Part shown: positions 8,229-17,731 of the stretch, piece after piece
Numbering within the stretch: the first letter of the stretch is position 1
Layout of the letters: every line of letters begins with the position of its first letter
Assembly (NCBI RefSeq): GCF_017744135.1
Contig: NZ_JAGHQU010000002.1
Coordinates: 62,001 to 126,000 of the forward strand
Origin: Endozoicomonas sp. G2_2
GTDB taxonomy: Bacteria; Pseudomonadota; Gammaproteobacteria; Nevskiales; Salinisphaeraceae
DNA length: 64,000 nt
Direction of reading: 5' to 3'
Position numbers and translations under genes: made by a program
The notes under the pieces: model-generated
What the model was told of the DNA's origin: nothing
What the model saw: the letters and a program-made list of their open reading frames with translations, nothing else
The model's database searches: none

Positions 8229-9836
8229 ATGAAACATTCAATGTTGTGCGGCCTCATCGCGGCGAGCGTTTTTGCGCTGGCGGCCTGTAGCGACGACGAC
8301 AACAACAGCGACGACGGCAGCGATGGCAGTCAGTCCACGCTGACGATCGAACAGACCGGGCGCTACCAGGTCGAGCCGTTCGCCTTCGATGAAGGGGCGG
8401 CCGAAATCGTGGCCTACGACGCCAGCCTGCAGCGGCTGTTCGTGGTCAACGCCAACGCGAATACGGTCGACGTGCTCGATATCGCCGACCCGTCCAACCT
8501 GCACCGGCTCGGCAGCATCGATGCCACCACCGAAGGCGCGTCCGCCAACAGCGTGGCAGTCCACGAAGGCACGGTGGCCGTCGCCATCGAAGCCGAAGAC
8601 GCCCAGGCGCCCGGCAAGGTCGTGTTCTATTCGGGCAGCGGGCTGGAAAAGCTGGGCGAAGCTACTGTCGGCGCCTTGCCGGACATGGTGACGTTCACGC
8701 CCAACGGTGAGCGCGTGCTGGTCGCCAACGAGGGCGAGCCGAACGACGACTACGATAACGATCCGCAGGGTTCGATCAGCGTTGTCGACTTGAGCGCCGG
8801 CTTCAACGTACCGACCGTCACGACGCTAGATTTCACTGCGTTCAACGCGCAGGCCGACGCGCTGCGTGATGCCGGGGTACGCATCTTCGGGCCCGGCGCC
8901 ACGCCGGCGCAGGACTTCGAGCCGGAATACATCGCGGTCAGCGCCGACGGCAGCCGCGCCTATATCAGCCTGCAGGAAAACAACGCGATTGCCGTTGCCG
9001 ATCTCGACGCGCTCGAAATCACGGCGGTATTGCCGCTGGGTTACAAGGACCACAGCGTCGCCGGGCAGGGCATCGACCCGAGCAACGCGGACGGCCTCGA
9101 CGTCCGACCCGTGCCGGTGCTGGGCATGTATCAGCCGGACACCATCGCGGCCTTCGAGCGCGACGGCGTCACGTATCTGCTTACGGCCAACGAGGGTGAT
9201 GCCCGCGATTACGACGGCTTCAGCGAAGAAGTCGACGTCGCCGACGTCACGCTCGATACCGACGCCTTCCCGAACGCCGCGGATCTGCAAACCGAAGGGC
9301 AGCTCGGCGATCTCAAGATCACCAGCACCCTCGGGGACAGCGACGGGGATGACGCCTACGAGGCGCTCTATGCCTTCGGCGCCCGGTCGTTTTCTATCCG
9401 TCGGGCGCAGGACGCCGCGCTCGTCTACGACTCGGGTGACGACTTCGAGCGCATCACCGGCGAAATCTACGGCGAGGATTTCAACAACGACAATACGGAA
9501 AACGACGGCGATTCTCGTTCCGACAACAAGGGGCCGGAACCCGAAGCCATCGCCTATGGCGAGGTCGACGGGCGCGCGTTCGCCTTCATTGGCCTGGAGC
9601 GGATGGGCGGCTTCTTCGTCTACGAGATCGACGACGTGTCGGCGCCGCGTTATGTCGCCTATATCAACAATCGCGATCTCGATGCCGATCCGCAAGCCGG
9701 CAGGGCCGGTGACCTGGGTCCGGAGAGCATCGTGTTCATCGCCGCCGCCGACAGCCCGCTCGCCGGTGTGCCGTTGCTGGTGGTGGGCAACGAAATCAGC
9801 GGTTCCACGACCGTCTATCGACTGGGCATGGAATAA
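8229..9836 (+). CDS. choice-of-anchor-I-type beta-propeller lipoprotein
   Basis: The ATG at 8229 gives a 535-residue lipoprotein: MKHSMLCGLIAASVFALAAC carries a lipobox (LAAC) and is followed by an Asp/Asn-rich linker. The body shows repeated beta-propeller-like blades (VVNANANTVDVLDI, AVSADGSRAYISLQENNAIAVADL) and signatures of the choice-of-anchor-I family (LPLGYKDHS, VLGMYQPDTIAAF, LTANEGDARDYDG, DDFERITG, KGPEPEAI, GPESIVFI). Members are surface or periplasmic proteins sometimes annotated as alkaline-phosphatase-like, without proven activity. It sits between a PhoB-controlled porin and pstS, which suggests a role in phosphate scavenging such as releasing phosphate from organic esters; that is inference. 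An upstream in-frame start at 8172 is rejected because it would bury the signal peptide and overlap the terminator. Confidence 0.8.
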   Translation: MKHSMLCGLIAASVFALAACSDDDNNSDDGSDGSQSTLTIEQTGRYQVEPFAFDEGAAEIVAYDASLQRLFVVNANANTVDVLDIADPSNLHRLGSIDATTEGASANSVAVHEGTVAVAIEAEDAQAPGKVVFYSGSGLEKLGEATVGALPDMVTFTPNGERVLVANEGEPNDDYDNDPQGSISVVDLSAGFNVPTVTTLDFTAFNAQADALRDAGVRIFGPGATPAQDFEPEYIAVSADGSRAYISLQENNAIAVADLDALEITAVLPLGYKDHSVAGQGIDPSNADGLDVRPVPVLGMYQPDTIAAFERDGVTYLLTANEGDARDYDGFSEEVDVADVTLDTDAFPNAADLQTEGQLGDLKITSTLGDSDGDDAYEALYAFGARSFSIRRAQDAALVYDSGDDFERITGEIYGEDFNNDNTENDGDSRSDNKGPEPEAIAYGEVDGRAFAFIGLERMGGFFVYEIDDVSAPRYVAYINNRDLDADPQAGRAGDLGPESIVFIAAADSPLAGVPLLVVGNEISGSTTVYRLGME

Positions 9837-9862
9837 CAGCGCGATATCAGAGATTTACCAGG

Positions 9863-9880
9863 CTGTCACAAAGCTGTCAT
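9863..9880 (+). promoter_or_regulatory. Pho box upstream of pstS
   Basis: CTGTCACAAAGCTGTCAT is a near-consensus Pho box, with two 7-mers 11 bases apart, about 90 bases before the pstS ATG. It should place the pst operon under PhoB control. Confidence 0.87.
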
Positions 9881-9969
9881 GAATCGGCAATACGCTGTTC
9901 AAAGTCAGCTCCCACACTCACGGCAGGCCAGCGTGGCTGGTCTGAATAATTTTCATCCGGGAGACATTG

Positions 9970-10995
9970 ATGAAACTTCGTTTGCAACACTCGCTGGGCG
10001 TCGCGGCCGTCGCCGTCGGTTCGCTGGCGGCCATCGGCACGGCCCAGGCGGCCGAGCAGATCCGGATCGTCGGCTCGTCGACGGTCTACCCGTTCTCGTC
10101 CTATGTGGCCGAGGAACTGGGCGCGACCAGTGATATTCGTACGCCGGTGGTCGAATCCACGGGCTCCGGCGGTGGCATGAAGCTGTTCTGCGGCGGCGTC
10201 GGCGACAACACGCCGGACATCACCAACGCCTCGCGTCGCATGAAGCCGTCCGAGTTCCAGATGTGCCAGGACAACGGCGTTACCGACATCACCGAGAACG
10301 TGGTCGGCTTCGACGGCATCGTCGTGGCACAGAGCAAGCAGGACGATGCGATCGATCTGAGCCGCGAGCAGATCACGCTGGCGGTCGCCGCCAAGGTGCC
10401 CCAGGACGGTAAGCTCGTCGACAACCCGTATACCAAGTGGAGCGATATCGATTCGTCGCTGCCGGACCGCGAGATCCTGATCTACGGCCCGCCGACGTCA
10501 TCGGGCACGCGCGACGCGTTCGAAGAACTGGTGATGGAGCACGGCTCGGAAAACATCGACGGCTACGGCGAGGCTTACACCACGATTCGCCAGGACGGCA
10601 AGTACGTGCCCTCCGGCGAGAACGACAACCTGATCGTGCAGAAGCTGGCCCAGAACAAGGACGCCTTCGGCGTGTTCGGCTTTTCCTATCTGGAAGAGAA
10701 CCGCGACAAGATCCAGGGCGCCAAGGTCGACGGTGTCGAGCCCGAGCGTGATCTGATCTCCTCGGGTGAATACCCGGTGTCGCGCTCGCTGTTCTTCTAC
10801 ACCAAGAACGCGCACATCGAGAAGGTCAAGGGCATGGAGGACTATGTCGACATGTTCCTGTCCGATCAGATGGTCAGCGACCGGGGCTACCTCAAGAACC
10901 TGGGGCTGATTCCGCTGCCGGCAGATCGCCTGAAGGCCGAGCGTAGCGAATGGGAATCCCGCGCCAAGCTCAAGGCTTCGGATCTGAAGGGCTGA
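9970..10995 (+). CDS. pstS: phosphate ABC transporter substrate-binding protein PstS
   Basis: 341-residue periplasmic phosphate-binding protein. The signal peptide runs from MKLRLQHSLG to about TAQAAEQ. Phosphate-contact motifs are visible: IVGSSTVYPF near the mature N terminus, ESTGSGGGMKLFC, and PPTSSGTRDAF. The ATG at 9970 is chosen over the adjacent TTG at 9967 because it is spaced correctly from GGGAGAC (9959-9965). It delivers phosphate to PstCA. A strong RNA stem-loop lies between this gene and pstC, which could keep PstS more abundant than the membrane components. Confidence 0.95.
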   Translation: MKLRLQHSLGVAAVAVGSLAAIGTAQAAEQIRIVGSSTVYPFSSYVAEELGATSDIRTPVVESTGSGGGMKLFCGGVGDNTPDITNASRRMKPSEFQMCQDNGVTDITENVVGFDGIVVAQSKQDDAIDLSREQITLAVAAKVPQDGKLVDNPYTKWSDIDSSLPDREILIYGPPTSSGTRDAFEELVMEHGSENIDGYGEAYTTIRQDGKYVPSGENDNLIVQKLAQNKDAFGVFGFSYLEENRDKIQGAKVDGVEPERDLISSGEYPVSRSLFFYTKNAHIEKVKGMEDYVDMFLSDQMVSDRGYLKNLGLIPLPADRLKAERSEWESRAKLKASDLKG

Positions 10996-11010
10996 TCGAG
11001 CCCGCAATCG

Positions 11011-11048
11011 GACGCCGGGTCGGGGAGATCCTCCACCGTCTCGGCGTC
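11011..11048 (+). terminator. intra-operon stem-loop between pstS and pstC
   Basis: GACGCCG (11011-11017) pairs with CGGCGTC (11042-11048), and inside it GGAG pairs with CTCC around a short loop. There is only a short, broken T stretch afterwards (ATCTTTC), so it is more likely an attenuating or RNA-stabilising hairpin than a full terminator. It fits the common pattern in which a binding protein is made in excess over its permease. Confidence 0.5.
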
Positions 11049-11102
11049 ATCTTTCGTATCATGGCGACCCGTCGCCCGATGTCTACTTCCTAGGAACGCG
11101 CT

Positions 11103-12332
11103 TTGGATACCAGCCAGACTCTGCTCGTTTTCTTCGGTGGCCTCGTGCCGATGGCCGCCGTGGCCTTCGCGCTGGGGCGCCGCAAGGCGCTTCTTTCCGA
11201 CGCCCGCGGTGCCCGCATGCATTCGCTGCCGGGGCAGTACGGCGTGTATGTCGCCACATGGATGGCGCTGCCGGCGCTCGCGATCGGCGTCGTCGCCGCC
11301 TGTGCCGTGCTCATCGGCGTGCGCGTGCCATCCGCACCGTTCGTGCTGTCGTTCGCGCTGTTCGGCGCGGCTGTCGGTCTTGCCATGGCGCTGCGGCGGG
11401 TCGAACCGACCCTGCGCGCGCGCAACGCGATCGAGAAATTCGTCTACTGGACGCTGTTCGCGGCGTCGCTGGTGTCGATTCTCACCACGTTCGGCATCAT
11501 CATCTCGATTCTTTTCGAGGCGCTGAAATTCTTCAATCAGGTCAGCGTCTGGGATTTCGTGACCGGCACCAACTGGAGCCCGGTCGCTACCTTCCGGCCC
11601 GGCCAGGATGCGGCCGACTCGCAGTTCGGCTCCGTACCGCTGTTCGCCGGCACCTTCATGATCACCGCGATCGCCATGTCGGTCGCGATCCCGGTGGGGC
11701 TATTCGCGGCCATCTACATGTCCGAGTACGCGAGCTACCGGATCCGCACCTTCGCCAAGCCGTTGCTCGAGATTCTCGCCGGCATCCCGACCGTCGTGTA
11801 CGGCTTCTTCGCCGCCATCACGGTCAGCCCGCTGGTGGTCGACGTCGCCGCCTTCTTCGGCCTGAATGCGTCCTACACCAACGCGCTCGCGCCCGGCCTA
11901 GTGATGGGGATCATGATCATTCCCTTCATCTCGTCGTTGTCGGACGACGTGATTAACGCCATTCCCAACAGCCTGCGCGAAGGCGCCTACGCGCTCGGTG
12001 CGACCAAGTCGGAGACGATCAAGCAGATCGTGCTGCCGGCTGCGTTTCCCGGAATCATGGCGGCTTCGCTGCTGGGCGTCTCGCGCGCGCTGGGCGAAAC
12101 CATGATCGTGGTGATGGCCGCCGGCCTGCGCCCGAACCTCACCTGGAACCCGCTCGAGGACATGACGACCGTGACGGTGCGCATCGTGGACGCGCTCACC
12201 GGCGATCAGTCCTTCGACAGCCCCGAGACGCTCGCGGCATTCGCCCTGGGTCTGGTGCTGTTCGTGGTCACGCTGACGTTGAACCTGATCTCGATCATCG
12301 TCATCCGCAAGTTCCGTCAGTCCTACGAATAG
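11103..12332 (+). CDS. pstC: phosphate ABC transporter permease PstC
   Basis: 409-residue inner membrane permease. Three hydrophobic segments in the first about 130 residues precede the conserved ABC permease core. That core includes the MSEYASYRIRTFAKPLLEILAGIPTVVYGF-type region and the coupling helix EGAYALGATKSETIKQIVLPAAFPGI. It is longer than E. coli PstC because of the extra N-terminal helices, as in other marine gammaproteobacterial Pst systems. The start is a TTG at 11103 with AGGA at about 11092; no better start exists in frame. It pairs with PstA and the PstB ATPase to import phosphate. Confidence 0.93.
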   Translation: MDTSQTLLVFFGGLVPMAAVAFALGRRKALLSDARGARMHSLPGQYGVYVATWMALPALAIGVVAACAVLIGVRVPSAPFVLSFALFGAAVGLAMALRRVEPTLRARNAIEKFVYWTLFAASLVSILTTFGIIISILFEALKFFNQVSVWDFVTGTNWSPVATFRPGQDAADSQFGSVPLFAGTFMITAIAMSVAIPVGLFAAIYMSEYASYRIRTFAKPLLEILAGIPTVVYGFFAAITVSPLVVDVAAFFGLNASYTNALAPGLVMGIMIIPFISSLSDDVINAIPNSLREGAYALGATKSETIKQIVLPAAFPGIMAASLLGVSRALGETMIVVMAAGLRPNLTWNPLEDMTTVTVRIVDALTGDQSFDSPETLAAFALGLVLFVVTLTLNLISIIVIRKFRQSYE

Positions 12333-12363
12333 CCCGGTCCGGACACGCAAGGAATTCATTGAT

Positions 12364-13533
12364 ATGAGTCAAGGGATCAGTCTCCAACCGTCGCGTCAGC
12401 TGCGTCGCCGCTACCGTGCCGAGCGTCGCTTCAAGGCGTACTGCGTCGGTGCGTTGCTGTTGTCGATCGCGTTTCTGGTGCTGTTCTTCTCGGACATGGT
12501 CCGGCAGGGGCATTCGGCCTTCATTCAGACCGAAATCCAGGCCGAGGTGACCTACAACGAGGACACCGTGAAGTTCACCAACGAGTCGGTGGACGAAAGC
12601 ATTGCACCGCTGGTGTCGCGGGCGTTCTTCCGGTCGATACCGCGTCGGGTCGATGCCGACCCGTCGTTGATGGGTACGACCGAGACGCTCTGGCTGACCG
12701 CCACGGCCGATGTGGACCAGTACCGCAAGAAGTACAGCGACCGCCTCGAGCCGGAAATGCAGTCCACGCTCGAACGGCTGGAATCCGAAGGCAAGGTGTC
12801 TTACGGGTTCAACAAGGGCCTGTTCACCTCCGGCGACTCCAAGATTCCGTCGAACGCCGGCCTCTGGTCCGCGTTCGTGGGCACCTTCTACGTGATGCTG
12901 GTCGTACTCGCCGTGAGTTTCCCGATCGGCGTGGCCACGGCCATCTATCTCGAAGAGTTCGCGCCGGACAACCGCTTTACCCAGGGCGTCGAGATCAACA
13001 TCAACAACCTCGCCGCGGTGCCCTCGATCCTGTTCGGTCTGCTCGGCCTGGCGATCTTCATCAATTTCTTCGGTGTCCCGCGCTCCTCCGCACTGGCCGG
13101 TGGTCTGACGCTGTCGCTCATGACGCTGCCGGTGATCATCATCAGTACCCGTGCGGCGCTGCGGGCGGTGCCGCAGAACATCCGCCAGGGCGCGCAGGCG
13201 GTCGGTGCATCGCGCTGGCAGGCGATCCGGGATCATGTGCTGCCGCTGTCGTTGCCGGGCATACTCACCGGCACGATCATCGGCGTCGCCCAGGCGATGG
13301 GCGAAACCGCGCCGCTGCTGCTCATCGGCATGATCGCCTATATCCCGGATGCCCCGACGAGCATGACGGAGGCCGCGACCGTGCTTCCGGCCCAGATCTT
13401 CACCTGGGCAGGCATGCCGGAACGCGCGTACGTGAGCCTGACCGCAGCCGGCATTCTCGTGTTGCTGTCGCTTCTGATCACGCTCAACGCCACGGCCGTG
13501 ATCCTGCGCAACCGCTTCGAGCGGCGCTGGTAG
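12364..13533 (+). CDS. pstA: phosphate ABC transporter permease PstA
   Basis: 389-residue permease with one N-terminal membrane helix (about residues 28-45), then a roughly 110-residue periplasmic insertion. A five-helix permease core carries the coupling motif RQGAQAVGASRWQAIRDHVLPLSLPGI. The large soluble insert between the first and second helix is longer than in E. coli PstA (about 296 residues) but matches long PstA variants from related bacteria. It begins 31 bases after pstC, with AAGGAA just upstream of the ATG. Confidence 0.93.
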   Translation: MSQGISLQPSRQLRRRYRAERRFKAYCVGALLLSIAFLVLFFSDMVRQGHSAFIQTEIQAEVTYNEDTVKFTNESVDESIAPLVSRAFFRSIPRRVDADPSLMGTTETLWLTATADVDQYRKKYSDRLEPEMQSTLERLESEGKVSYGFNKGLFTSGDSKIPSNAGLWSAFVGTFYVMLVVLAVSFPIGVATAIYLEEFAPDNRFTQGVEININNLAAVPSILFGLLGLAIFINFFGVPRSSALAGGLTLSLMTLPVIIISTRAALRAVPQNIRQGAQAVGASRWQAIRDHVLPLSLPGILTGTIIGVAQAMGETAPLLLIGMIAYIPDAPTSMTEAATVLPAQIFTWAGMPERAYVSLTAAGILVLLSLLITLNATAVILRNRFERRW

Positions 13534-13592
13534 TCGCCGGCACAAACTTAACGATTTGAAACATTTTCCCTTCTTCAGGGCGGAGATTTAGG

Positions 13593-14426
13593 ATGCGTAC
13601 TCGAGACTTGACCGGTGACAGCACCCAGGTGGTGCGTGTGCCCACGATGGAGCGCCCGCGAGTGAATCAGAGCACGAAGATGAGCGTCAGCGATCTGGCC
13701 GTGTGGTACGGCGAGAAGCAGGCGCTGCACGGCGTTTCGCTGGACGTGTACGAAAACGAGGTCACCGCACTGATCGGGCCATCCGGCTGTGGCAAGTCGA
13801 CCTTCCTGCGTTGCCTGAACCGCATGAACGATCTCGTGCCCGGGGTACGCATCGAAGGCGCGGTCGTGTTCGAGGACCAGAACATCTATGCCTCGGAGGT
13901 CGATGTCGTCGAGCTCCGCTCGCATATCGGCATGGTCTTTCAGAAGCCGAATCCGTTCCCGAAGTCGATCTACGAGAACATCGCCTACGCGCCCAAGATT
14001 CTCGGGCAGGTCCGAAAGCGCACCGACATGGACGATCTCGTCGAGCGCTCGCTCAAGCGTGCCGGTCTGTGGGAAGAGGTGAAGGACCGTCTCGATGCGC
14101 CGGGGCTTTCGCTTTCCGGCGGTCAGCAGCAGCGGCTGTGCATCGCCCGCGCGATTGCGGTGAGCCCGTCGGTGCTGCTCATGGACGAGCCCTGCAGCGC
14201 GCTCGACCCGGTGGCCACCGCGACGGTCGAGCAGCTTATCGACGAGCTCAAGGAAAACTACACGATCGTCATCGTCACGCATAATCTGCAGCAGGCGGCG
14301 CGCGTGGCCGGCTACACGGCATTCTTCCATCTCGGCAACATTGTCGAGTTCTCGGATACCGATTCGCTGTTCACGCATCCGCGCGAGAAGAAGACCGAGG
14401 ATTACATCACCGGCCGCTACGGCTAG
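13593..14426 (+). CDS. pstB: phosphate ABC transporter ATP-binding protein PstB
   Basis: 277-residue ATPase with Walker [10 protein letters not shown] (residues 62-70), signature LSGGQQQR, Walker B LLMDEP and the switch histidine in IVTHN. About 30 N-terminal residues precede the usual PstB start; the ATG at 13593 has a good ribosome site (AGGGCGGAG). An internal ATG at 13680 ([11 protein letters not shown]) would give the standard-length protein, so the true start is not certain. It powers phosphate uptake through PstCA and, with PhoU, transmits Pi status to PhoR. Confidence 0.95.
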   Translation: MRTRDLTGDSTQVVRVPTMERPRVNQSTKMSVSDLAVWYGEKQALHGVSLDVYENEVTALIGPSGCGKSTFLRCLNRMNDLVPGVRIEGAVVFEDQNIYASEVDVVELRSHIGMVFQKPNPFPKSIYENIAYAPKILGQVRKRTDMDDLVERSLKRAGLWEEVKDRLDAPGLSLSGGQQQRLCIARAIAVSPSVLLMDEPCSALDPVATATVEQLIDELKENYTIVIVTHNLQQAARVAGYTAFFHLGNIVEFSDTDSLFTHPREKKTEDYITGRYG

Positions 14427-14455
14427 CGCCGCGGTTCGGGCAGAGGAAGCAGAAC

Positions 14456-15196
14456 ATGGACAAGGTTGGCCTGGAGAAGCACACGTCGAAACAGTTCGAC
14501 GCCGATCTGGAGGACGTGCGCGAAATGGTGCTGTCGATGGGCGGGCTCGTCGAGCAGCAGATCGCCGACGCGGTACGCGCGCTGATCAGCGGCGAGGGCA
14601 CGCTCGGCGAGGACGTGGTTCAGGGCGACACCCAAGTCAACCGCATGGAAGTCGAAATCGACGAGGAGTGCACGCGCATCCTTGCGCGTCGCGCGCCCCA
14701 GGCGGGTGATCTGCGCCTGATCATCGCGATCGCCAAGACGATCACGGATCTCGAGCGCATCGGCGACGAGGCCGAGAAGATCGGCCGCATGGCCACGCAT
14801 CTGGCCAGCTACGACCGGCCCAAGAGCGCCTTTCGCCAGATCGAGGTGCTCGGCCGTCACGTGCGCGAGATGCTGCGCGAAGCACTCGATGCCTTCGCCC
14901 GTCTGGATTCCGAGGCCGCGGTGCGTGTCGCCCAGCAGGACGAGGACGTCGATCGCGAGTACGAGGGCATCGTGCGCCAGGGCATCACCTACATGATGGA
15001 GGACCCGCGCACCATCCGGCATATGCTCGATGTGCTCTGGGCAGTGAAGGCGCTGGAACGCATCGGCGATCATTCGAAGAATATCGGCGAATACGTCGTG
15101 TACTTCGTCGAGGGCAAGGACGTGCGCCATATCGGCCTCGAAGCGCTCGAGAAGGAAGTCAGCCAGAGCGCGCGCCGGCGTCGCGACGGCGAATAG
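14456..15196 (+). CDS. phoU: phosphate signalling protein PhoU
   Basis: 246-residue all-helical protein with two PhoU repeats. Each holds the E/DxxxD metal motif region (ERIGDEAEKIG in the first, ERIGDHSKNIGEYVVYF in the second). It links the Pst transporter to PhoR and represses the Pho regulon when phosphate is plentiful. It is the last gene of the pst operon, 29 bases after pstB, with AGAGGAAG ahead of the ATG. Confidence 0.95.
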   Translation: MDKVGLEKHTSKQFDADLEDVREMVLSMGGLVEQQIADAVRALISGEGTLGEDVVQGDTQVNRMEVEIDEECTRILARRAPQAGDLRLIIAIAKTITDLERIGDEAEKIGRMATHLASYDRPKSAFRQIEVLGRHVREMLREALDAFARLDSEAAVRVAQQDEDVDREYEGIVRQGITYMMEDPRTIRHMLDVLWAVKALERIGDHSKNIGEYVVYFVEGKDVRHIGLEALEKEVSQSARRRRDGE

Positions 15197-15283
15197 CATT
15201 CCCGGCCGCGCCACGAAATGGTCGATCGCGTCGTCGCGTGACGAAAAATCGCGCGGCGGCTTTGATACTATCGGCGGCCCTGT

Positions 15284-17731
15284 TTGGCGCGGATAGCTGA
15301 GTTGGCCCAGAAGAAGCGTTCTACGCGATCACCCCAACGTCGTTCCGGCACGAAAAAGCGTGCGAACCAGCGGCCCGGTTTCTTCCGGCGCCTGCTGCCC
15401 TATGTCTTTCTGCTGGGTTGCATCGCGGCCGCTGTGATCGCCGGCTATATGGTGTATCTCGACGGCGCGGTTCGAGCGCAGTTCGAGGGTACGCGCTGGA
15501 CGCTGCCGGCCAAGGTCTATGCCAGCCCGCTGGAGCTCTATGCCGGGCTCGATCTGTCGCGCAGCGAGATCACGGCACGGCTCGACCGGCAGGGCTATCG
15601 CGCCAGTTCCAGCCTGTCGCGCGGCGGCACGTACCGCAGCAGCGGCGGCCGTCTGGATATCCATACCCGGCCGTTCAAGTTCTGGGACGGCGAGCAGGCC
15701 GCGCGCGAAATCCGGCTCGGCTTCAACAGCAGCGGCGTAAGTTCGCTGAGCGCGATCGACGACAAGGGCGATATCGCGCTGATTCGTCTCGACCCGCTGA
15801 TGATCGGCAGCATCTACCCGAAACAGGGCGAGGACCGGATTCTCGTCAAGCTCGGCGATGTGCCGCCGATGCTGCCGGCAGGGCTGATCACGGTCGAGGA
15901 CCGCGATTTCATGAACCACTGGGGTGTGTCGCCCAAGTCGATCATGCGGGCGGCCTGGGCCAATCTGCGTGCCGGGGGCGTGGTGCAGGGCGGTTCGACC
16001 ATCACCCAGCAGCTGGTCAAGAACTTCTACCTGAACAATCGCCAGACGCTGGTGCGCAAGGCCAAGGAAGCGCTGATGGCGATCCTGCTGGACGCGCACT
16101 ACTCAAAGCCGGAGATCCTCGAGGCCTATCTCAACGAGGTCTATCTCGGCCAGGACGGTGGCCGCGCGATTCACGGGTTCGGCCTGGCGAGCTATTTCTA
16201 TTTCCAGAAACCGCTCGAGGAACTGCAGCCGCAGGAAATCGCGTTGCTGGTCGCGATGGTCAAGGGTCCGAGCTACTACGACCCGCGCCGCCACCCAGAG
16301 CGTGCAACCCAGCGCCGCAATCTCGTGCTCGACATGTTCCACGACGCCGGCTTTCTCGAGGACGACAGCTGGCGCGAAGCCAAGAAGGCCGGCCTCGGAG
16401 TAAGCGCGCGTACGGTGCGCAGCACCAGCCAGTATCCGGCTTTCATCGACCTCGTTCGCCGTCAGCTGCTCGGCCAGTACAAGGATGCCGACCTGACCGA
16501 GGAAGGCCTGCGTGTGTTCACCACGCTGGATCCGGCCGTGCAGGCCGCGACCGAGGAACGCGTCTCGAAGGGCCTCGATCAGGTCGAGGCGGCGCGCGGC
16601 ATCGAACGCGACAGCCTGCAGGCCTCGGCGGTCGTCACCAGTGTCGAAGGCGGACGTATTTTGGCCCTGGTGGGCGGTCGCGACGCCGGCTTCGCGGGTT
16701 TCAACCGGGCGCTCGATGCGCGTCGGCCGATCGGTTCGCTGATGAAGCCGGTGGTCTATCTCACCGCGCTGGCGCAGCCGTCGAAATACAACGTCATCAC
16801 GCCGCTGGACGACAGTGCGCTGTCGGTGAAACTGGCCAATGGCGATACCTGGCGGCCGCAGAACTATTCCAAGCGCACGCACGGCAACGCGGTGCCGCTG
16901 CATTACGCGCTGACCCACAGCTACAACCTCGCGACCTCGCGGCTCGCGCTGGATGTGGGCATTCCCAACGTCATCGACACGCTCAAGTCGTTGGGCTACA
17001 ACGGCGATCCGCTGTCGGTGCCGTCGCTGGCGCTCGGCGCCGTCGACATGGCGCCGCTGCAGGTCGCCCAGGTCTACAACACGCTGGCGGCGGGCGGTTA
17101 CTACACGCCGCTGCTGGCCATTCGCGACGTCACCACGCGAGACGGTGAGCCCCTGAGCCGCTATCCGCTCAAGATCAAGCGGGCAGTCGACGAGTCGCCG
17201 GTCTATCTCACCAACTGGATCATGCAGCGTGTGGCGCGTTTCGGTACCGGCGCCTCGATGTACGACATTTTGCCGCGCTCGCTCAATGTCGCCGGCAAGA
17301 CCGGCACGACCGACGATCTGCGTGACAGCTGGTTCGCCGGCTTTACCGCCAACCGGCTGGCCGTGGTCTGGGTGGGCCGCGACGACAACAAGCCCGCACA
17401 ATTGACCGGCGCGACCGGTGCACTGCAGCTGTGGTCGCGCATCATGGCGGACATCGAGCCGCGCGGCATCATGAACGTGCCGCCGGAAGACGTCGTCGAG
17501 GTGCCGCTGCGCATGCGTTTCGATCCGTCGCGCGCGGGCGGCGAGGGCGCCTACGGTTACGATCGGGACTGCAGCCGGACCGCGCCGGTGCCGTTCGTGC
17601 GTGGCGAGGTGCCGGATGGGCTTTCGTCCTGCGATAGCGATATCATGCAGGAGAACCGCTACCGTCGCCGTCAGCCGCCCGAACAACGCGAGCAGGACGA
17701 CGGCAACTGGCTGCAGAAACTGTTTGGATGA
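15284..17731 (+). CDS. mrcB: bifunctional penicillin-binding protein 1B
   Basis: Class A PBP of 815 residues. A short basic cytoplasmic tail and one membrane helix (about 38-58) precede a UB2H-like region. The glycosyltransferase domain has the catalytic E205 in VEDRDFMNHWG and GGSTITQQLVKN. The transpeptidase domain has S485-K488 in GSLMKP, SYN in HSYNLATSR and KTGTTDD. It polymerises and crosslinks peptidoglycan in the periplasm. No ATG is available near the N terminus: TTG 15284 is given here, and TTG 15302 is equally plausible because GGAT lies about 8 bases before it. The next gene overlaps its stop codon. Confidence 0.93.
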   Translation: MARIAELAQKKRSTRSPQRRSGTKKRANQRPGFFRRLLPYVFLLGCIAAAVIAGYMVYLDGAVRAQFEGTRWTLPAKVYASPLELYAGLDLSRSEITARLDRQGYRASSSLSRGGTYRSSGGRLDIHTRPFKFWDGEQAAREIRLGFNSSGVSSLSAIDDKGDIALIRLDPLMIGSIYPKQGEDRILVKLGDVPPMLPAGLITVEDRDFMNHWGVSPKSIMRAAWANLRAGGVVQGGSTITQQLVKNFYLNNRQTLVRKAKEALMAILLDAHYSKPEILEAYLNEVYLGQDGGRAIHGFGLASYFYFQKPLEELQPQEIALLVAMVKGPSYYDPRRHPERATQRRNLVLDMFHDAGFLEDDSWREAKKAGLGVSARTVRSTSQYPAFIDLVRRQLLGQYKDADLTEEGLRVFTTLDPAVQAATEERVSKGLDQVEAARGIERDSLQASAVVTSVEGGRILALVGGRDAGFAGFNRALDARRPIGSLMKPVVYLTALAQPSKYNVITPLDDSALSVKLANGDTWRPQNYSKRTHGNAVPLHYALTHSYNLATSRLALDVGIPNVIDTLKSLGYNGDPLSVPSLALGAVDMAPLQVAQVYNTLAAGGYYTPLLAIRDVTTRDGEPLSRYPLKIKRAVDESPVYLTNWIMQRVARFGTGASMYDILPRSLNVAGKTGTTDDLRDSWFAGFTANRLAVVWVGRDDNKPAQLTGATGALQLWSRIMADIEPRGIMNVPPEDVVEVPLRMRFDPSRAGGEGAYGYDRDCSRTAPVPFVRGEVPDGLSSCDSDIMQENRYRRRQPPEQREQDDGNWLQKLFG

